Shown here: positions 37,522 to 48,344 of the stretch, in pieces
Position numbering within the stretch: the first letter of the stretch is position 1
Layout: each line of letters opens with the position of its first letter
From: Zeugodacus cucurbitae
Taxonomy: Eukaryota > Arthropoda > Insecta > Diptera > Tephritidae
Direction: 5' to 3'
NCBI RefSeq assembly: GCF_028554725.1
Contig: NC_071668.1
Location: forward strand, 14,925,501 to 14,989,500
DNA: 64,000 nucleotides
Translations under genes and position numbers: made by a program
The notes under the pieces: generated by a model
The model's database searches: none
What the model saw: only the letters and a program-made list of their open reading frames with translations
Told to the model about the DNA's origin: nothing

Positions 37522-38332
37522 GAGGTTAAATGGGTTCAAAAAATATATTTTTTTATTTTTTTGGCTTATTAATCTCTGCAACATCTCAAGAATATTATCC
37601 TAAATTTTTAAGTAGATCCGAATAATAGTTTCGGAGATACATCCTTTGGAAGGCGTTTTTCTCGGAACCGTGCTTTCAAAGTCAGTTGTCAAATGTTCTC
37701 GAAAACTATTCAATCGATCTTGAAGAAATTTTGCACAGGTGTTCTTAATACATTTGACACGTGTTTGAACGAAGGATTTCTTTTTTAATTACAACTATTT
37801 AAGAAAAAAAATGTCAAGCATATTTGACCAACTTTTTTTTTTTGGAAAAGTGTCTGCCAAAATTCCGATTTTTACTTTTTTTGTCTTTCCTTCGCTCAAG
37901 CACGAGTTTATGGTCTTAACTAAAACACTTATTTTTGTTTTTTTTTTTTTTTCATTTTGGATGATCCTGTCAGGAATTATGTTGACAACGCGGACGCACC
38001 AAGGGGTCACCGGAAATGACGTTACAATGGAAGAGTTTTAATTTTTTTCTTTGAAAATTTCAATTTGAAAAGCGGTTCCTACGCCAAATATATATATATA
38101 TATATAAGACAGAAAAAAGTTTTTATTTTTTTCTTTGAAAATTTCAGAAATTAATCTTTAAATATGTATCTATAAGACAGGAAGTTTCGGCTATAATCGC
38201 TTAAAGCGGTTCCTACGCCAAATATATATATATATATATATAAGACAGAAAAAAGTTTGAATTAATTTAATTATTTTTTACATAGAAAAAAAATGTTTGA
38301 AATAGGCCCTTTTTTTACCCGATAAAACACAC
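37522..38332. mobile_element. 811-bp TTAA-flanked MITE, larger relative of 4139-4342
   Basis: TTAA borders lie at 37518-37521 and 38333-38336. The left end reads GAGGTTAAATGGGTTCAAAA; the right end, read inwards, reads GTGTGTTTTATCGGGTAAAA. Both correspond to the two ends of the 204-bp element at 4139-4342. The phrase 'ctcaagaatattatcctaaa' at about 37583-37602 is the inverse of one in that element. Inside is a tandem duplication: 'gcggttcctacgccaaatat' with a (TA)n run and 'aagacagaaaaaagtttt' occurs at 38072 and again at 38206. No coding capacity. Confidence 0.65.
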
Positions 38333-38336
38333 TTAA

Positions 38337-40053
38337 GTTGATTGCGTTGGGACGAATACAAATCATGGTTGGTTACCGTTATGTAGACCCGACTATAGTA
38401 GGAACAGATGTAAGTAAAAAGACCTTGCTAGATTCTGCCTGCCACCTCTCATGCTTCTTAAAGGAATCCTAATCCTTCTAACTAGTACCCATAATCTTTC
38501 TGATCAAATACTGTCGAAACAACATGTTTCCTAGATTTACAGTGAGATGATCTCCATAGATCTCTAAATATCTTAAAAATACAGCAGGTTCGGGTATTAT
38601 CTAAAAAGAGCGAGTGACCAAACGAATAGGTCGAAACAGGAAAATACCTGTGTGAATATTGGAAAAACAATCCGGTCACTAACTTTCATAATATAATTTA
38701 TTAATAAATTCAATTACAGTCCGTGGATTGAAAATTCAGCGTCATCATCCAATGGATAGGGAAATTGGCAAATGCCACTAGTAAGGAGTGAAATAATGAA
38801 TGAAGGGAATAATAGTCTTCATATTGCATATCCTTAGAAAACCGTTCAAACATAGGGTGACCATCTCACAAAAATGAAGTTGCGCGAATATAACTTCGTT
38901 TTATACGACTTTTTTAAGCTGTAGAAAGTATGCCAAGAGTTAGACAGGAGCTAATTGATCAATTAATCGGCCTCTGCTCGATTAAAACGCTTATTAAGAT
39001 CGATTTGCCATTCAAAATAAGAATCTACATTAGTTTTTAATTGAATTTTAAACGACTTGAAAATCAAGTGCAACTCTACAACTCTGCACGATATACGTCT
39101 TTGTCTGTGATTGGCTGAATTTTTTTATAAGTAAAAGTTACGTAGATGTCGCTGCTAAAAATTTGAATCAGCTGATGAAACTTACCAACTTCTTATGAAA
39201 AGCAAAATCAAAATGTATAACAGCTGATCGGTTATCTAGTAGCCGGTAGTATAAAAGGCTAAAAAAGGTTTCTCAATAAAAATTGTAATGGATCAATTAA
39301 TTTGGCTGTCTAAAAACGTTATTACAGGGTTATGGGGGATCATTTAGAGGTTCACGATTTTTCTGAGCTTTCAAAGCTTTACAAGAAAAACTCATTGAGC
39401 TAGAATCTGGGAGAATTTCACCTGAAGATGTAGGTTTAGTAATTTTCTGAGATTATTTTTGAAAAATATAGATAAATTGAAGTAAAATTCGATGAAATTT
39501 TTATTTTAAATAATTATTTCAAAATTTCAATATTTATTTTATTTTTTCAATGAACATATTACAAATATTTCGTGTACATTTAAGTATATATCCATACATA
39601 TTCAAATACTAACATGTATAAAACTTAGTAGTTTCCTCATATATGTATATATAATATAAATATATAACTCGAAAATATGGGAGCAATACAATATATAAAA
39701 CATACATCCATGTGAATATACACAAATGTTTGCCTTTAGATATGCAAGTTTTCTATCTGCGAAAGCAAAACGTGACTGGCATTTAATGCCGCCAATAAAA
39801 GGCAACCAACCAACCAGTGAGCGAGTAGCAAATTGAACAAACGTACATACATACAAATATATATAACAATATGTAAATTTATACTTATGTATAATGTTGA
39901 TTAAAGAGTTTAATATAATTGTAGCAAAATGAAACTGCCGGAGGGACACAGTGTTCAGCATATTTTCTTAGTTTCTTTTCAACTTTATCTATACTTTTGC
40001 GCTCTTTTAATTTATTGTATTTAATTTTTTTTATTTTATTTTTATCTTTGCAG
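38337..40053. other. AT-rich non-coding spacer
   Basis: No gene. TA and CATA repeats lie around 39640-39660 and 39845-39865. The T-rich stretch 40010-40053 is a strong polypyrimidine tract for the acceptor at 40051-40053. Confidence 0.45.
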
Positions 40054-40108
40054 CAACAAAATAGTGCCAAATTTCAGCGCACGGAAACATGAGTTACGAT
40101 TGTTGGTG
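40054..40108 (+). CDS. Candidate 55-nt exon between strong splice sites
   Basis: A long T-rich tract ending TTTATCTTTGCAG (to 40053) and a near-perfect donor GGTG|GTAAGTAG (40109) delimit 55 nt. It is open in only one frame, which needs 1 nt from the previous exon and reads NKIVPNFSARKHELRLLV, ending in phase 0. That phase fits the 2 nt left by the candidate exon at 22823-23040. Alternatively it is a 5' UTR exon: an ATG in good context (GAAACATGAG) would open a short frame. I do not recognise the peptide. Confidence 0.4.
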
Positions 40109-40114
40109 GTAAGT

Positions 40115-41460
40115 AGTTCATCTGTATGGGGGAAGGAGCACACCTAACTGACTGTAGAAAATGTAAAAAAAAAAATAAAAATTCATGGGTTAGTTGTAGC
40201 CCTAGTTATTTATAAAATGTATATGTATTTCTTATTACGGTTAACTGAACCCGTTGTAAGTGACAAGCGGAAGTCGTTGGTGTTGCTCTATATGCCTACG
40301 GAATTATTAAGTAAGCCTGGTTGGGGGCTCACACATACTTTTTTACTTATTTTATTTATTTACAACTTGATACATTTATAATTTGTTATGTTATGTATTT
40401 ACTTTCGCGCTCTCTCTCTCCCTTATAACGCGCCACAGGAAGTCTGCATATCAAAAGTTGACCGAATTTAAAATTTATTGTTTTACATACATATTGCGGT
40501 CAATGATTCGAGAACGCCATTTTTTGAGACTCACTTTGAATTAATAATTTTTTTAAATTTTAAGTGTGAACAATGAATGATACAATTTCAGAACTATTTT
40601 CTGTTTACTATTTTTAGCTTTATTCTATTTTGTTAATTATTTTTATTTTTTCTTCAAATCAGTTGCCCGGAGTTATTTTTAGCATTTCTTTACATTTCAT
40701 ATGTAATTGGACAATTAATATTCAGAACAATTTTGAATTCGAGTTATCTATTCGCTTCACAAACCTCTTAAGCCAATAAACTGGCGTTTAAGCCTAGTAG
40801 GCTCTGTTGAAATCTCATTATTGAGTCAAAGATGATCACTTGAAGTTAAAATACCATCTGCGTGATGGCATTTGAATTGAGTAGGTGTTTAGACATGAAG
40901 AGTATATACCTGTATAATAATAAATAAACTCAAAACATGGTTTGACTTAATCTTAAATGCCTATATGAATCCCTCGAAATTAGTGTTTTCCCAAATAATA
41001 AGCTCAAACAATACACCAAAGAACAAGCAAAAGTCTATGTAGCGAATTTGACCAAATAATGCTTTAATTAAATGGTCAGGGTGCTTACCATAGGGACCAA
41101 AGCCTGTAAAAATTATTTTTGTTAAGTTCATATTAGTATCGTTAACCCTTCAAATCTCGACTTATATATATAAATGTGCATAAATATTTAGACTTTCTGT
41201 TGATATTTCTTAATTCACCCTCATTTCTTTTGTTGTATAAGATTTAATACTTTTTGGAAGTTAAGGAAAAAGGCGTGGTGATTGTCTATCTATCGTGGAA
41301 ATGATATTAAGCTAGATTTAGGTGTTTTATATTGAATATAATTTTCAAATCAAAAAACAGTTTGAAATTGGATTTGAATTAATCGTCTAAGAATTAAAGC
41401 CGTGATAGCAGTAGGATTGTTTTTGAAATATAATATATATTATAATTTATGAGGTAAAAG
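40115..41460. other. AT-rich spacer
   Basis: Nothing supportable. Includes a CT run near 40410-40422. Confidence 0.4.
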
Positions 41461-41465
41461 GACAG

Positions 41466-42180
41466 GCGATATGATGAAGATGTGATATGAGTCGATATGA
41501 TGTGATATGAAGTGATAGGATCAGCGTTAATATATATTAATATGATTTGAGATGAAATGACGATGATATGAGCTGATATGATGTGCGGTATGAGGATGAT
41601 ATGAAAGGAACTCATATAATATGCGAGAAGATGTGATATGAGTCGATAGGATATGCCATATGACCATGATGAGAACTGAGGTGGTGAAAATCTGAATGAT
41701 ATGCGATGTGATAATGATCTGATATGAGCTGATATCAGGAAGATGTGATATAAGTTGATATGATATGCCATAAGACTATGATGTGATATGAGATGATGAG
41801 ATTTTGAGTTTATAAAATGTACGATATGAAATGATATGAAATTATATACGAGATGATGGTGATATGATATACCATTTGCAATATCACGATGTTATGTAAA
41901 GATATTATGTGCCATAAGATGATATTGTGATATGGGGTGTTATAATATGCAATAGGAAGTTATGATATGATATGAATACGATAAGATGATGACGTCATAT
42001 GAGGTGAATTATTATGCAGTATGATGACGTGATATGAGGTGAAGTGATATGCAGTGTATTGACGTGATATGCGGTGATATGATAGTTGAGGCCATATGAT
42101 ATGATTTGATTTGATATGTTATGTTATGTGATGTTATACACTTAATGAATTGGGGTGGCTTATGAAGTTATGTGATATGA
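41466..42180. repeat. Degenerate GATATGA/TGATATGA tandem array
   Basis: About 700 bp are dominated by variants of TGATATGA, GATGTGATATGA and GATATGCGATA, with no fixed register over long distances. The repeat makes a 125-codon minus-strand frame rich in His/Ile/Ser that is not a gene. It is an old satellite-like or expanded microsatellite tract. Confidence 0.75.
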
Positions 42181-42189
42181 TGATGTTTT

Positions 42190-43071
42190 GAAAGAAAAGA
42201 TAATAAAATAATCGCAAGGCAACATCAGCCACCATCGATTATATTTCATTGTATGAGATCGCGGAAGATGTTAGGAAGTGATGTGTTTCTATGTGTCATA
42301 TAACACATGGTGCAACATCATGGCAATATAAGGTTAATAAGATCTGTTTATATTCCACATAGTGACATGCTTTAGACAAATATTAGCAAAATAGGAATAT
42401 TTGACGATTTGAAATATTTTTAAAGCATTATTTAAATATTTTCTGATATCACAGCTGCTTTATTCACATTCAAACGAAACTCAGAAAAACCGCAGAAAAG
42501 TCAATTTATACAATTTTTGCAGCAAAATCAACACTTTGGTTAACAAAACTAACACGGCCAACACGCACACAAAATATGCTTACCAAAACAAGCTTATGTA
42601 ACACAAAACAAAAATAACAACAACAAAAACGCTTATAACTAAAACAACAAAGGATTTTCCGTTGAAATTAAAGGAAAAAAGTGAATTTGTTTATTGGAAA
42701 TGCAAAAATGTCAACATTGTGCAAACAAACAAACGCCCATAACGGCACAAAAAGCTGCAAAAGCACACACACAGTTGCACATGTGATTACTAAAACAACA
42801 TAAATAACAAAATCGCTAACAATAGTCAAAAATAAAGCAACAAAAAAAGTTGTTGAAGTCAACCAATACCGCAACATTTGCGTTAGCGAATTTACTTGCA
42901 TTGTTGTTGTTGCTGCTGTTGTTATTGCTACTGTTGTTATTGTTAGTTTATCCGGTTTGTCTACGGTTGTGGTTGTCACTGTATGGCAGGTGTGAAAGAG
43001 TGGGTGTGGCTCTAACCTGAAGCGCCACTGCGCAATGGCAACAGCAACCAACAACAACAACAACCACTTAC
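42190..43071. other. CAA/TTG-rich spacer
   Basis: Contains AACAACAAAA-type runs at 42580-42660 and TTGTTGTTGCTGCTG at 42900-42925. The 143-codon minus-strand frame over 42668-43099 is hydrophobic low-complexity sequence that starts at a non-ATG codon. I regard it as repeat read-through. Confidence 0.45.
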
Positions 43072-43128
43072 CGCTAAACGAACTGTGAAAAAACTGCAAC
43101 TAAATAAGTAGAAAAAGTGCGTTTTATA
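43072..43128 (-). promoter_or_regulatory. Possible minus-strand TATA promoter with short first exon
   Basis: Read on the minus strand, GCTATAAAACGC (TATAAAA at 43128-43122) is followed 27 bases on by TTTAGTTG, close to an initiator (A at 43101). About 30 nt later there is a canonical donor, TTTAGCG|GTAAGTGG (exon end 43072). TATA, initiator and donor in this order and spacing fit a fly first exon. No downstream exon has been proven; the minus-strand patch at 34443-34719 is a conceivable partner (inference). Confidence 0.3.
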
Positions 43129-43499
43129 GCGCGCTGTTGTTGTTGTTGTTCAATGATCACTCAAACAACCGCAAAATCAATTGACAATCAACACTGGTGG
43201 CGACGCACACAGCCTCAAACACATAGTTGGTGTACTTGCCGCATGTTGCATGCGACACACTGTTGGTAGCTTTATGTGACTGTACATAATTGTAGGTAAA
43301 CAAACCGGCGGTTTTTACTAGTTTAACAAATTGCTTTTTCAATCTGATATCTTTGTTGATATATGGGTAATATTCGTTATTTTATAGTCGCTCTTTATAT
43401 ACAAATTTACATATATGTACAGCACACAAATATTTAAAAGTGCACCCTTTATATAATTAAATCTAAAATAATATGTTTCTTCTATAAAACTATATAATA

Positions 43500-43795
43500 A
43501 AGTGTTTTTCAATAAGAGCGCTACAAATAAAATAAAAATATCAATGAAAATCTTAATTCCTGTCAAAGTACATTCGATGACAATGGTGACTCATGGAGTA
43601 CATGTGGATTGCAGCCTCACCAATAACGCATATTTTTGCTTACTGGCGAAGCCATTCAGCCAGAAAGAGCCTCATCATAAATTGGACGTAGCGCTCTTAA
43701 AGTTGAGGCTCCGTATTTCGGTAGTAAAATTTAATAATTTCGACTCGTTGTTCGTTTGCTATCTACATTTGTACCGTCCCTATTGAAAACCCCTT
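43500..43795 (-). mobile_element. 296-bp MITE derived from a DD41D-like mariner
   Basis: TA duplications lie at 43498-43499 and 43796-43797. The ends read AAGTGTTTTTCAATAAGAGC and AAGGGGTTTTCAATAGGGAC (read inwards), both followed by ...TACAAAT. The minus strand holds ANEQRVEIIKFYYRN, the start of a mariner-type transposase. A little downstream, after a deletion and frame changes, comes YDEAL...WLNGFAS, the block around the first catalytic Asp. It is thus a shrunken transposon with the same kind of internal deletion as 7397-8329 but with different TIRs. Confidence 0.7.
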
Positions 43796-43799
43796 TACA

Positions 43800-44906
43800 A
43801 TTTATTTAGATTCATTATAAGATGATAATATAAGATGTCAGAATATATAGATTGGCATTTCCTTTCAATGGAATTGATTTAATCCTCTTGGACCAACTTG
43901 TCAGTGAAAACGCAGACATCTGATTATTAGAATCCATCGATTACATACAGATAGAGTAAAGTATCTTCTCTGAAACCAAAATCATCATCAATCTTTACTT
44001 CTCTGAAAGCTTTGTTGATGTCTAAAAATGTTGCAATCATAATTTATACAATATGTTTAGGTCAGGACGACTACCAAACTCTGAATGCCGATAAAAAATA
44101 CGTTGTAAGCTGAAGAAATTGGGTATTTTTTGTAATTTTAGAAAGAAATTCCACATGATAGGTGGGTCTGTTGCAGTCAGTCATCTTCGGAGTTTGTTGA
44201 AACCGAGAGATCATTCAAATTAAATTATAAATAATGGTCGATATAACCGTCGGAAGATACTCTAAGCCTTCAATATCATAATGAAATGTTTCGTATTTAT
44301 TATTGTATTAGGGGAATATTAGCTAAACTTCTGATTGAAAAAAGTTTTAATACTACGTGTTGTTAGGAATAATTAATATGAAGTACACATCAAACAATTC
44401 CTTCCACAATCTTTTTTACATAAATCGACTCCTGAGCTTAAGCAATATCATGTCATTTGATTGAAGATATTTTGAAATATAGAACATGGTATATTGTACA
44501 ATTAGTGGACGAACTTTGCACTATAACTACGAAGAAACTTGATATCCTTTCAGCTATCTCTCCTAGATATAAATTCAGAGGCTCTCATGTATCGACGAAG
44601 CTTTAAGCTTTTCATAAGGTTTAGCTGTGAGAGAAATTAGTATTCTTTTCTACGAAGTGTTTCAAGAGGAGAATTGAAACCGTTCTGTTTCTTCATGAAA
44701 GTGATATTGATACGATTTTGATTTAGCGATATATAATTATATGATTGGCTTATTAGAGGCTTCGTGATAAAAGATAAAGTAGTGAATGGCACTATGAACC
44801 CTAAAGTGCTCAATTATCATAATTGTGAATTTTATATATTGTTTCACATAAAAAATACATATTCAATGCTTTAATTATTCTTATACTTTATTTTTTTTAT
44901 TTTCAG
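43800..44906. other. AT-rich spacer
   Basis: Nothing supportable seen. The T-rich tract at 44887-44905 belongs to the next acceptor. Confidence 0.4.
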
Positions 44907-44947
44907 AGTTTCATTCATGAATTTCAAAAGTGACTACAAAAGAACCT
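44907..44947 (+). other. Candidate 41-nt exon between strong splice sites
   Basis: The acceptor TTTTTTTTATTTTCAG (ending 44906) and the donor ACCT|GTAAGTCAG (44948) are both close to consensus. Inserted between 40054-40108 and 45158-45300 it would bring stops into the frame those two share. It is therefore either a non-coding/5' UTR exon or an alternative (poison) exon. An ATG in it (MNFKSDYKRT) is open to the donor. Confidence 0.35.
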
Positions 44948-45157
44948 GTAAGTCAGTAACCTAACTTCATTTCAAAAGTAGCAGGTTTGATTTTTTACTT
45001 AGATACATAAACACTTATATTCGTATTATATCGTATCATAAGTAAATATGTATATGTATATATAAGTCCTCTCTTCATTCTTCTAACTTTAATTTCATTG
45101 TGAGTTTGTTCGTTTGTCTGTCAACTTGTGTATTGTGTGGCGCCTGCCACCCTGCAG

Positions 45158-45300
45158 CCTCCAAATATTTCATTCTTTAGCGTAAAAATTAAAAAATGCA
45201 CTGAACTTCAGCGGAAGCGGTCCGAAAGAGGCTGCGGAATGTCATCACATTGTCAAACTGAGGTTGTGCAAAAAGTGCCGCTCGTATCCTATTCGAGTAG
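45158..45300 (+). CDS. Candidate 143-nt exon, open in one frame
   Basis: The acceptor GCCTGCCACCCTGCAG (ending 45157) and the donor AGTAG|GTAAGATT (45301) delimit a segment open in phase 0 only, with 2 nt left over. The peptide begins PPNISFFSVKIKKC and later reads MSSHCQTEVVQKVPLVSYSS. The ATG at 45239 (MSSHC...) could be a translation start if the exons upstream are 5' UTR. The entry phase matches the exit phase of 40054-40108. No domain is recognised. Confidence 0.35.
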
Positions 45301-45869
45301 GTAAGATTGCCTTTGCAATTTCATGAGTCAGTCAGATTCCTGATTTCTTCTTTTGGATACATAGTTTTGTTTTTTTTTTGGTGGCGCCAAAATATTTGTG
45401 TAAATTTCAGAGCAATCGGTATGCTCTGTGAATGGAATAAAATTAGTTAAAACTATATTTATAAATTGTGAGAAACTTTGAATGAAACTCGTAGGAGGAG
45501 TCTGTTAGAGTTGCACTCTTTATACAGATACTATATTGCTTAAATGATTTTTTGCGCGTTTATACCTAAATTAAGTGCTTTAATAACGAGAAGGAGACCA
45601 TTTCAATATGTTCTCAAATGATGCTTTCAACGAACAATTTGTTGGAAACTGAAGATTCTCGACTACATTAGCTTCACTGCTGCTAAGTATCTTCTTTAAT
45701 AGAATTTATAGTTACCTCAGACTAAGTCTATAGTTCCAACCTTAAAAAGGTTCTGTTGTCTCAAAGCGAATTATGACATTTTTACTATTGTTAATTATTT
45801 ATAAATCTATTCGATATATTATTTAAATAAGACTTGTCATATCTCCACATATTAGCTTGGTTTTCAGCC

Positions 45870-46088
45870 TTATTCAGCTTAAGAATATTATATAATTGAA
45901 TAAAGTATCAACTTAAGCTGATAAAAGAAAAAAATCGAAACCACTCCTTTCAGACTATTTATCTTTCAGCACTTATTCAGCTCAAAATAATGTTAGCTGA
46001 ATAAAGTAAAAAATCATTTCTTCAACACAACTTTCAAGTTTTTTGATATTCAGCGCTTATTCAGCTTGGGAAAGGCAGAGCTGAATAA
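45870..46088. repeat. Three tandem hairpins with TTATTCAGCT arms
   Basis: Three diverged units each start with a TTCAGC.CTTATTCAGCT phrase and carry an inverted partner. Unit 2 has perfect 10-bp arms TTATTCAGCT (45973-45982) and AGCTGAATAA (45995-46004). Unit 3 has the same arms at 46057-46066 and 46079-46088. Both loops are 12 nt. Unit 1 (45870-45903) has a partly decayed arm, AATTGAATAA. The spacing is 103 and 84 bp. The flanking single-strand sequence is not conserved. Confidence 0.7.
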
Positions 46089-46089
46089 G

Positions 46090-48021
46090 GTATTTCACAA
46101 AAAGAAGTTATTTTTGAAGAAAAACTGGTACTAATTAGCAATCTAATAGCATTGATTGAAGGTTGATACACAAGGAAATTTGGTAGATGATCTTTAAATG
46201 GAAATCTAAAATTTTCAAAAAAGGCATTAAGCTTCTTTAGGTGGGCTTTTTCATTTTATAAAAACTTTACTGTTTGGCAATTTTGTTCAGGCTTGTATAA
46301 AATTTGAAAGAAGAATATGATGATTAGAACCGGACTTAGATCACCTACACTTCCGAAGTAATCGAGTAATGATGTGATAAGAGGCTATATAATGTTATTA
46401 GTCTACTTTTAAGGCGAATAAAGTCGCATATCTTCCACAAAGCAACGTTAGAAAGGCCTACAGTTGCTGTTCGAAACATTTAGAGGACTCAAGAGGGACT
46501 AGAGATCTATAAGGGTCCACTAGCTCCTTATGAAGCATTGCTAATATCACCTAAGCGGTTATAAAGTAGAAATTAAGAAGAAAAATAATTCTGTAAGATT
46601 TTGTAGTGAACTTTTAGGCGCTTAAACCGAAATTAGTTACAATGTGAAGAAAAAGGGTGTCTAAAAATCTAGAAAGCTTTAATTTTAATATGAAATAATA
46701 TTAATATTCCTTAATATTTTAACTGCATTCAAAAGGTTTGAAAATTAGGTTAAGTGATATATGTACATATGTATATACATGTATACTTTTTTATATGTTT
46801 GTAACTTCTTAATCTAAAACACCACTTGTATTCCAGTCTTCAAACTAAAATCAACCTCAAACTGTCACACACGAATGCGTTAGTCACACAACAAAGTTGC
46901 CACTATACGATATTTGTATGTATGTAATTACCCCAAAATGGTGGCAATTGCATGAAGTGGTGCATGTATGTATGTTTGTATATAAGTACCTCGATATGTT
47001 TGTTGTGCCTGCATGTGGGTACAAATACAAAATATTTGCATAAAATTCAGCTGAGTGCGTGCGAACATACTCCAACTCGGTCACACACATGTAAAAATGT
47101 CTGTATGTATGTACTTTCGTATAAACTATTATTTTTATAGCCAGCACCGCCACTGTTGTGTTGTTGTTGTGTGCGCATAACAGTAACTTAATTTTATTAT
47201 TTCTAAATTTATGCTGATTTAGGTATTTAGAGTAGTTATTGCCGCATTTATTGTTTGTTCGTGTCATCACACTTTTGACGTTCGCTCCCAGGCTTGCCAA
47301 GCCAAACTTCAAACCACACATGTGTCTGTCAGACTCTGTATGTTAATTTGTATGTGGGTGTGTGCTGAAGTTGTTGTTGTTGTTGCTGTTTATATTCCCA
47401 CATGTAGTGTGTTACATTTTCTCTAATTTTATTTTATATATTTTATTTATTGCATACTAACTTCTCAGCTATGCTGGCATTTATATTTTCTTTTATTTAA
47501 TTCGTTTTGCATTAATTTTACTCGATGTTTTTTTTTTGTAGTTTGTTTTTGCTTTTACTCCATTTCATTTAAGTCGACAATAATCAAGTAATTCGCGTTT
47601 TGAATAGCAAATTAGTTGGAGTGAAAGAAGAGACACGAAAAATAGGGGGTCTGCATTTCAGAGGCGGGTATGTGTGTACATATGTTTAACTAAATAATAT
47701 TGTATATACTTGTATATATTCATATATATGTACAGTTGTAAATAAGGGTTATTTTAGTGTTAGAAAATTCTTAATCAACTCTTTATATATGTACAATAAT
47801 CAAAATCGAAACTTCAACCCAGTTATTATATATTGAACCAGTAAACTGGTGATGACTTTCATTATATTCTCTCTTGTAAGAATTAGAGGTATTCCCAAGT
47901 GTCCGAAAAAAATTATAAAATGAACAGTCATTACTAGACTAGTAGCTCTCGGCGTCTGACTTCACACTTCGCTAAACACTTGCATGTGTTCTTTGCTGTT
48001 CCCTTCTCTCTGTTCTCTCAG
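46090..48021. other. AT-rich spacer with TATG/CATA microsatellites
   Basis: No gene. ATGTATGTATG and CATA-type repeats lie at 46755-46785, 46915-46985 and 47095-47115, and TTG runs at 47155-47172 and 47368-47390. The 145-codon minus-strand frame over 46884-47321 lacks any motif. Confidence 0.45.
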
Positions 48022-48108
48022 AGGCTCTCTCAGCGGTACTACCTGAGTTAACCCGGATTTTATCCGGTCAAGGGCTGCCCTTTCGACGGTCTAACCCTGT
48101 GTAGATCG
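48022..48108 (+). other. Candidate 87-nt exon with strong splice signals
   Basis: A pyrimidine-rich acceptor (CTTCTCTCTGTTCTCTCAG, ending 48021) and a donor ATCG|GTAAGTAC (48109) delimit a GC-rich segment. It contains a small stem, ACCCGGATTTTATCCGGT. All three frames contain a stop. Joined after 45158-45300 it would end that frame after eight codons, which is compatible with a last coding segment or with a non-coding exon. Confidence 0.3.
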
Positions 48109-48344
48109 GTAAGTACTAAGTCCACTAAGTCTTAATGGTTTTCGGAGACTCATTCCAGTTCTTAACTAATCCCGTCGTATATAACTGGCTCTATTAATTT
48201 TTAATTTTTTATCAGCTCTCATGGACACTAAGAACTATCTACTCGGCATTCAACGGCCCTTAATAACGTTTGCTATCAGATGTCCATGTGACATTTGCCA
48301 ACTGAAGTATCTATCTAAAGACACCGAAACCCGAATTCAGAGTG

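Noticed and set aside
41394..41771. 125-codon minus-strand frame rich in His/Ile/Ser
   Set aside because: Read-through of the GATATGA array.
42668..43099. 143-codon minus-strand hydrophobic frame
   Set aside because: Low-complexity CAA/TTG-derived sequence with a non-ATG start; it also crosses a good splice donor.
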